Shown: positions 4,703 to 7,440 of the stretch, one piece after another
Numbering within the stretch: the stretch's first letter is position 1
How the letters are laid out: every line of letters starts with the position of its first letter
Assembly (NCBI GenBank): GCA_946479055.1
Contig: CAMLEX010000233.1
Location: 1 to 7,440 of the forward strand
Length of the DNA stretch: 7,440 nt
Source of the DNA: an uncultured Bacteroidota bacterium
GTDB lineage: Bacteria; Bacteroidota; Bacteroidia; Chitinophagales; Chitinophagaceae
Direction: 5' to 3'
Program-made: the position numbers and the translations under genes
Notes under the pieces: model-generated
Database searches by the model: none
Seen by the model: only the letters and a program-made list of their open reading frames with translations
What the model was told of the DNA's origin: nothing

Positions 4703-5785
4703 TACTAATGATTGGCAAATTCGTTTTACAATAGCAGGGCCTTCATAAATAAATCCTGTCCATACCTGTACTAATGATGCTCCTGAATTCAGTTTTTCTT
4801 TTGCATCTTCTGCTGTAAATATGCCGCCGGATGCAATAACAGGAATTTCACCTTTTGTTCTTTGATTAATATAATTTACAATAGAGGTTGATCTTTCTTT
4901 TACTGGTTGGCCACTTAAGCCACCGGCGCCTATCTTTTCAATTTCTTCTTTTGGGGTTATCAATCCAATACGGCTGATTGTTGTATTGCTGCAAACCAAT
5001 CCATCTAATTGAATTTCCATTGCCAGGTCAACCACGTCGTCAATTTGCTCCTGTGTAAGATCAGGAGCAATTTTTAAAAGAATAGGTTTGGAGATCGCTT
5101 TGCCGTTATTGATCATTTGCAGATGTCGTAAAATTTTGCGTAAAGATTCTTTTTCCTGCAGTTCACGAAGGCCGGGAGTATTCGGGCTGCTTACATTCAC
5201 TACAAAATAATCTACATAATGATGCAGCTCTTTAAAACAGATCTCGTAATCCTTCCAGGCGTCTTCGTTGGAAGTGATCTTATTTTTTCCAATATTACCA
5301 CCAATTATTAGTTTGAGGTTTGAGGTTTGAGGTTTAGGGTTGTTAACTTCAAACTTCGAACGTCGAACTTCGATTTTTTCCCTCCATACTTTCAGTCTTT
5401 CCGTAATAACTTTTACCCCATCATTATTAAATCCCATCCGGTTGATGAGTGCTTTGTCGGCAGGCAGACGAAATAATCTTGGCTTATCATTGCCAGCCTG
5501 GGGCAAGGGAGTAACAGTGCCTATTTCTACAAATCCAAAACCTAATGCTTCCAGTTCCCGCAAATATTTTGCATTTTTATCAAAGCCGGCTCCAAGGCCA
5601 ACCGGGTTTTTAAACTCCAGCCGGAACTGTGTGGTTTTTAACCGGGGATCTTTTGCAGAAAAATTCAGGGCTATTAGTTTGCGGATAAAACCGACACTAC
5701 ACAAGAGTTTCATGCAGTTCATAGAGAAATAATGTGCCCATTCCGGGGGCGTAATAAACAGTATGCGTCGCAGAATGTTATACAT
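4700..5785 (-). CDS. pyrD: Dihydroorotate dehydrogenase (quinone), class 2, with an in-frame repeat insertion
   Basis: This enzyme oxidises dihydroorotate to orotate using FMN and membrane quinone, the fourth step of pyrimidine synthesis. The 361-residue protein has the class 2 N-terminal helical membrane-association region (about 1-40). FMN and substrate motifs follow: GAGFDKNA (65-72), EIGTVTPLPQAGNDKPRLFR (87-106), INRMGFNNDG (114-123), IGGNIGKNK (161-169), NVSSPNTPGLR (197-207, with the class 2 catalytic serine in the SS pair), KIAPDLT (238-244), SNTT (266-269), ASGGIFTAEDA (318-328) and QVWTGFIYEGP (340-350). Residues about 138-159 are encoded by a heptamer-repeat block (5311-5372) and are absent from E. 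coli PyrD, which I recall as 336 residues. All catalytic motifs are intact, so the enzyme is probably active. It heads a likely pyrD-terC unit. Confidence 0.96.
   Translation of the reverse strand: MYNILRRILFITPPEWAHYFSMNCMKLLCSVGFIRKLIALNFSAKDPRLKTTQFRLEFKNPVGLGAGFDKNAKYLRELEALGFGFVEIGTVTPLPQAGNDKPRLFRLPADKALINRMGFNNDGVKVITERLKVWREKIEVRRSKFEVNNPKPQTSNLKLIIGGNIGKNKITSNEDAWKDYEICFKELHHYVDYFVVNVSSPNTPGLRELQEKESLRKILRHLQMINNGKAISKPILLKIAPDLTQEQIDDVVDLAMEIQLDGLVCSNTTISRIGLITPKEEIEKIGAGGLSGQPVKERSTSIVNYINQRTKGEIPVIASGGIFTAEDAKEKLNSGASLVQVWTGFIYEGPAIVKRICQSLV
5311..5372. repeat. Two facing heptamer arrays inside pyrD
   Basis: On the plus strand, three perfect GTTTGAG units (5311-5331) and a diverged GTTTAGG (5332-5338) are followed by a 6-base hinge, GTTGTT. 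Four AACTTCR-like units then follow (5345-5372), one of them diverged (AACGTCG). The second set is the reverse-complement type of the first, so the block is an imperfect palindrome; GTTTGAAGTT can pair with AACCTCAAAC with one mismatch. It is read in frame through pyrD as about 21 residues with low-complexity character (EVRRSKFEV, PKPQTSNLK). The repeat itself is certain; its mobility is an inference. Confidence 0.88.
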
Positions 5786-5793
5786 AATGGCGG

Positions 5794-5801
5794 CGAAGAT
5801 A
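5794..5801 (-). promoter_or_regulatory. Candidate -7 box for pyrD
   Basis: The minus strand reads TATCTTCG, one base from TAnnTTTG, only 8 bases before the pyrD ATG. Transcription from it would give an almost leaderless mRNA. No TTG lies at the expected upstream spacing. Confidence 0.35.
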
Positions 5802-5820
5802 AATGAACTTTAAAGATGGC

Positions 5821-5851
5821 TTGGTTGGTATTCCAAGTCTGACTAAATTTG
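5821..5851 (+). promoter_or_regulatory. Predicted thiolase promoter (-33/-7)
   Basis: TTGG at 5821-5824 and TAAATTTG at 5844-5851 are separated by 20 bases counted from the TTG, an exact fit to the Bacteroidota promoter pattern. The predicted start is near 5857, giving a leader of about 100 nt. That leader contains a small dyad, AGTTG (5860-5864) with CAACT (5871-5875), and the heptamer array at 5918-5952. The promoter is divergent from pyrD within a 173-bp spacer. Confidence 0.55.
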
Positions 5852-5917
5852 ATATCGAAAGTTGCATAAACAACTAAAACGGTTGGCATTTAGTTCTACA
5901 GGCAAAAGATTTCCGAA

Positions 5918-5952
5918 CAAACTGCAAACTATAAGCCATAAACTATAAACTT
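5918..5952 (-). repeat. GTTTNNN heptamer array in the thiolase 5' leader
   Basis: Five tandem heptamers end 6 bases before the thiolase ATG. On the plus strand they include CAAACTG, CAAACTA and TAAACTA; read on the minus strand they give GTTTATA and GTTTATG, the same words found at 3681 and 3848. One unit is diverged (TAAGCCA). Only one arm is evident here. Since the predicted promoter lies upstream, the array would be transcribed and sit where ribosomes load. Confidence 0.7.
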
Positions 5953-5958
5953 TTCAAC

Positions 5959-7134
5959 ATGCAAGAAGCATATATTGTAGCAGGGTACAGAACTGCGGTC
6001 GGTAAGGCCAAACGTGGAGGTTTTCGTTTTTATCGCCCGGATGACCTGGCGGTTGAAGTTATCAAGGGAGTAATGGCTTCGGTACCTCAACTGGAAGCAA
6101 GCAGGGTAGATGATGTGATAGTAGGTAATGCGGTGCCGGAAGCGGAACAGGGCCTTCAGTTCGGTCGAATTATTTCGGCGAGAGCTTTAGGTTTTGATGT
6201 GCCGGGTGTTACAGTTAATCGTTACTGTGCTTCTGGTTTGGAAACTATTGCCATAGCAACAGCCAAGATCCGTACCGGCCTGGCCGATTGCATCATTGCT
6301 GGTGGTACTGAAAGCATGAGCCTGGTACCGACAGCCGGATGGAAAACAGTTCCTGCCTATTCTATTGCCAAAGAAGATCCGGATTACTATCTCAGTATGG
6401 GATTGACGGCTGAAGCAGTGGCAAAGGATTATAAAGTAAGCCGCGAGGACCAGGACGAGTTTTCTTATAACTCCCATCAGAAAGCCATTGCCGCTATACA
6501 AAATGGTTATTTCAAAAGCGGTATTCTTCCTATCAACGTTGAAGAGATTTACCTGGATGCAAAAGGTAAAAAACAAAAAAGAAATTATGTGGTGGATACG
6601 GATGAAGGTCCCCGTGCTGATACATCTGTAGAAGTATTGTCAAAATTGAAACCTGTGTTTGCGGCAAACGGTGTAGTAACAGCAGGCAATTCTTCGCAGA
6701 CTTCTGATGGTGCTGCGTTTGTAATAGTGATGGGAGAAAAAATGATGAATGAACTCGGACTGAAACCTATTGGACGTTTGGTGGCTTGTGCATCAGCAGG
6801 CGTTCCTCCCCGTGTTATGGGTATTGGTCCGATAGCGGCTATACCAAAAACATTGAAGCAGGTAGGAATGAGCTTGAATGATATAGATCTTGTTGAATTG
6901 AATGAAGCCTTTGCATCCCAAGCATTAGCAGTTATCCGTGAAGTTGGACTGGATCCGGCTAAAGTAAATATCAATGGTGGTGCCATTGCATTGGGTCATC
7001 CGTTGGGCTGTACCGGTGCCAAGCTGACAATACAGGTTTTGAATGATATGAAGCGTTTGAATAAAAAATATGGAATGGTGACCGCTTGTGTAGGTGGCGG
7101 ACAAGGTATTGCGGGAGTGATAGAGAATCTTTAA
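5959..7134 (+). CDS. fadA: Acetyl-CoA C-acyltransferase (3-ketoacyl-CoA thiolase), FadA-like
   Basis: This thiolase cleaves 3-ketoacyl-CoA with CoA to give acetyl-CoA and a shortened acyl-CoA, the last step of fatty acid beta-oxidation. The 391-residue length is typical of the cytosolic homotetramer family. The nucleophile Cys90 lies in NRYCASGLE (87-95). Other motifs are GGTESM (115-120), VTAGNSSQTSDGAA (240-253), MGIGP (287-291), LNEAFASQ (314-321), GGAIALGHPLGCTGAK (340-355, His347) and VTACVGGGQG (374-383, acid/base Cys377). The substitution pattern, notably DEGPR and the MGIGP loop, resembles degradative FadA enzymes more than acetoacetyl-CoA-forming ones, but chain-length preference cannot be read reliably. 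The usual partner genes (hydroxyacyl-CoA dehydrogenase/hydratase, acyl-CoA dehydrogenase) are not adjacent. It has its own promoter and terminator, so it appears monocistronic. Confidence 0.94.
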   Translation: MQEAYIVAGYRTAVGKAKRGGFRFYRPDDLAVEVIKGVMASVPQLEASRVDDVIVGNAVPEAEQGLQFGRIISARALGFDVPGVTVNRYCASGLETIAIATAKIRTGLADCIIAGGTESMSLVPTAGWKTVPAYSIAKEDPDYYLSMGLTAEAVAKDYKVSREDQDEFSYNSHQKAIAAIQNGYFKSGILPINVEEIYLDAKGKKQKRNYVVDTDEGPRADTSVEVLSKLKPVFAANGVVTAGNSSQTSDGAAFVIVMGEKMMNELGLKPIGRLVACASAGVPPRVMGIGPIAAIPKTLKQVGMSLNDIDLVELNEAFASQALAVIREVGLDPAKVNINGGAIALGHPLGCTGAKLTIQVLNDMKRLNKKYGMVTACVGGGQGIAGVIENL

Positions 7135-7155
7135 AAGAATGAACAAAAATTTTAT

Positions 7156-7183
7156 AGCCCTTGCCGATTGGTGAGGGTTTTTT
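7156..7183 (+). terminator. Intrinsic terminator after the thiolase gene
   Basis: CCCTTGCC (7158-7165) pairs with GGTGAGGG (7170-7177) as an 8-bp stem with two G-U wobbles and a GATT loop, followed by six T (7178-7183). It begins about 20 bases after the thiolase stop and separates it from the next gene. Confidence 0.85.
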
Positions 7184-7205
7184 GTTGAGTGCGATTCCCC
7201 ATAAA

Positions 7206-7220
7206 ATTATCAGAGATAAT
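7206..7220. promoter_or_regulatory. Dyad upstream of the DUF2721 gene, possible operator
   Basis: ATTATC (7206-7211) and GATAAT (7215-7220) are perfect inverted repeats with a 3-base spacer, 30 bases before the ATG. A weak -7-like TAACTTTA follows at 7229-7236, without a clear -33 element. The layout suits a regulator site next to a promoter, but a 6-bp dyad in A/T-rich DNA can arise by chance. Confidence 0.3.
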
Positions 7221-7249
7221 GGTAGCAATAACTTTAATAATTTTAGGAT

Positions 7250-7440
7250 ATGGAAATTACTTTCAACACCCCTGCTTTATTATTTCCCGCCATCAGTTTA
7301 TTGCTGCTGGCGTATACTAACCGTTATCTTGCTTTAGCCAACCTGATCCGCAAACTGCATGATGAATATATGCGCGGTGAAAAGAATCACCTTCTTTTAA
7401 GTCAAATAAGGATACTTCGTCAGCGCATCAATTTAGTAAG
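7250..7440 (+). CDS. DUF2721 family membrane protein, N-terminal part
   Basis: The window ends inside this gene; 63 residues are visible from the ATG at 7250. The N-terminus (ITFNTPALLFPAISLLLLAY) holds one hydrophobic segment at about residues 8-25. The segment TNRYLALANLIRKLHDEY (about 23-40) follows, then a charged stretch with QIRILRQRIN. I recognise the conserved 'TPALLFPAISLLLLAYTNR(F/Y)LAL' core of DUF2721, small bacterial membrane proteins of about 130-150 residues with no assigned function. The rest, including the remaining predicted membrane segments, lies outside the window. The gene follows the thiolase terminator and is probably transcribed separately. Confidence 0.8.
   Translation, partial: MEITFNTPALLFPAISLLLLAYTNRYLALANLIRKLHDEYMRGEKNHLLLSQIRILRQRINLV

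Noticed and set aside
5340..5732. Open frame of 130 codons opposite pyrD
   Set aside because: It is antisense to a clearly conserved enzyme and has no recognisable domain.

Overview
The window looks like a stretch of a Bacteroidota chromosome, most likely Chitinophagaceae or a close relative. The protein sequences fit that group. The starts of dnaB, rsmE, terC, pyrD and the thiolase gene have A/T-rich leaders without a Shine-Dalgarno motif, and several genes are preceded by TAnnTTTG-like -7 boxes. The taxon is an inference; there is no rRNA or tRNA in the window. The first 45 bases are Illumina adapter, so position 46 is the true end of the assembled DNA.

Layout: (1) 46-527, minus strand, a patatin-like phospholipase gene cut off by the contig end. 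(2) 528-1350, about 820 bp without a convincing gene. It is a patchwork of palindromic and dispersed repeats (553-942), a 7-bp-periodic array (1004-1038) and an AT-rich segment with a perfect DnaA box (1111-1299), followed by the dnaB promoter. (3) dnaB (replicative helicase, plus), a strong intrinsic terminator, then rsmE (16S rRNA U1498 methyltransferase, plus). (4) A convergent junction with terC (TerC-family membrane protein, minus), bounded by two facing heptamer arrays. (5) pyrD (quinone-linked dihydroorotate dehydrogenase, minus), 21 bp upstream of terC and probably co-transcribed with it. (6) A divergent promoter region, then a FadA-like thiolase (plus) with its own promoter and terminator. 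(7) The start of a DUF2721 membrane protein gene (plus), running off the window.

The genes are mostly housekeeping: replication, ribosome modification, pyrimidine synthesis, fatty acid oxidation and probable metal homeostasis. They do not form one pathway.

The unusual signal is a recurring family of degenerate 7-bp tandem repeats, mainly of form GTTTNNN. They occur at both ends of the rsmE/terC junction, in the thiolase 5' leader, and, most strikingly, inside pyrD. There, two facing arrays form an in-frame insertion that adds about 21 residues to an otherwise intact enzyme. A second heptamer family (ACTCACN) lies upstream of dnaB. This behaves like a small dispersed element able to sit in intergenic, untranslated and coding DNA.
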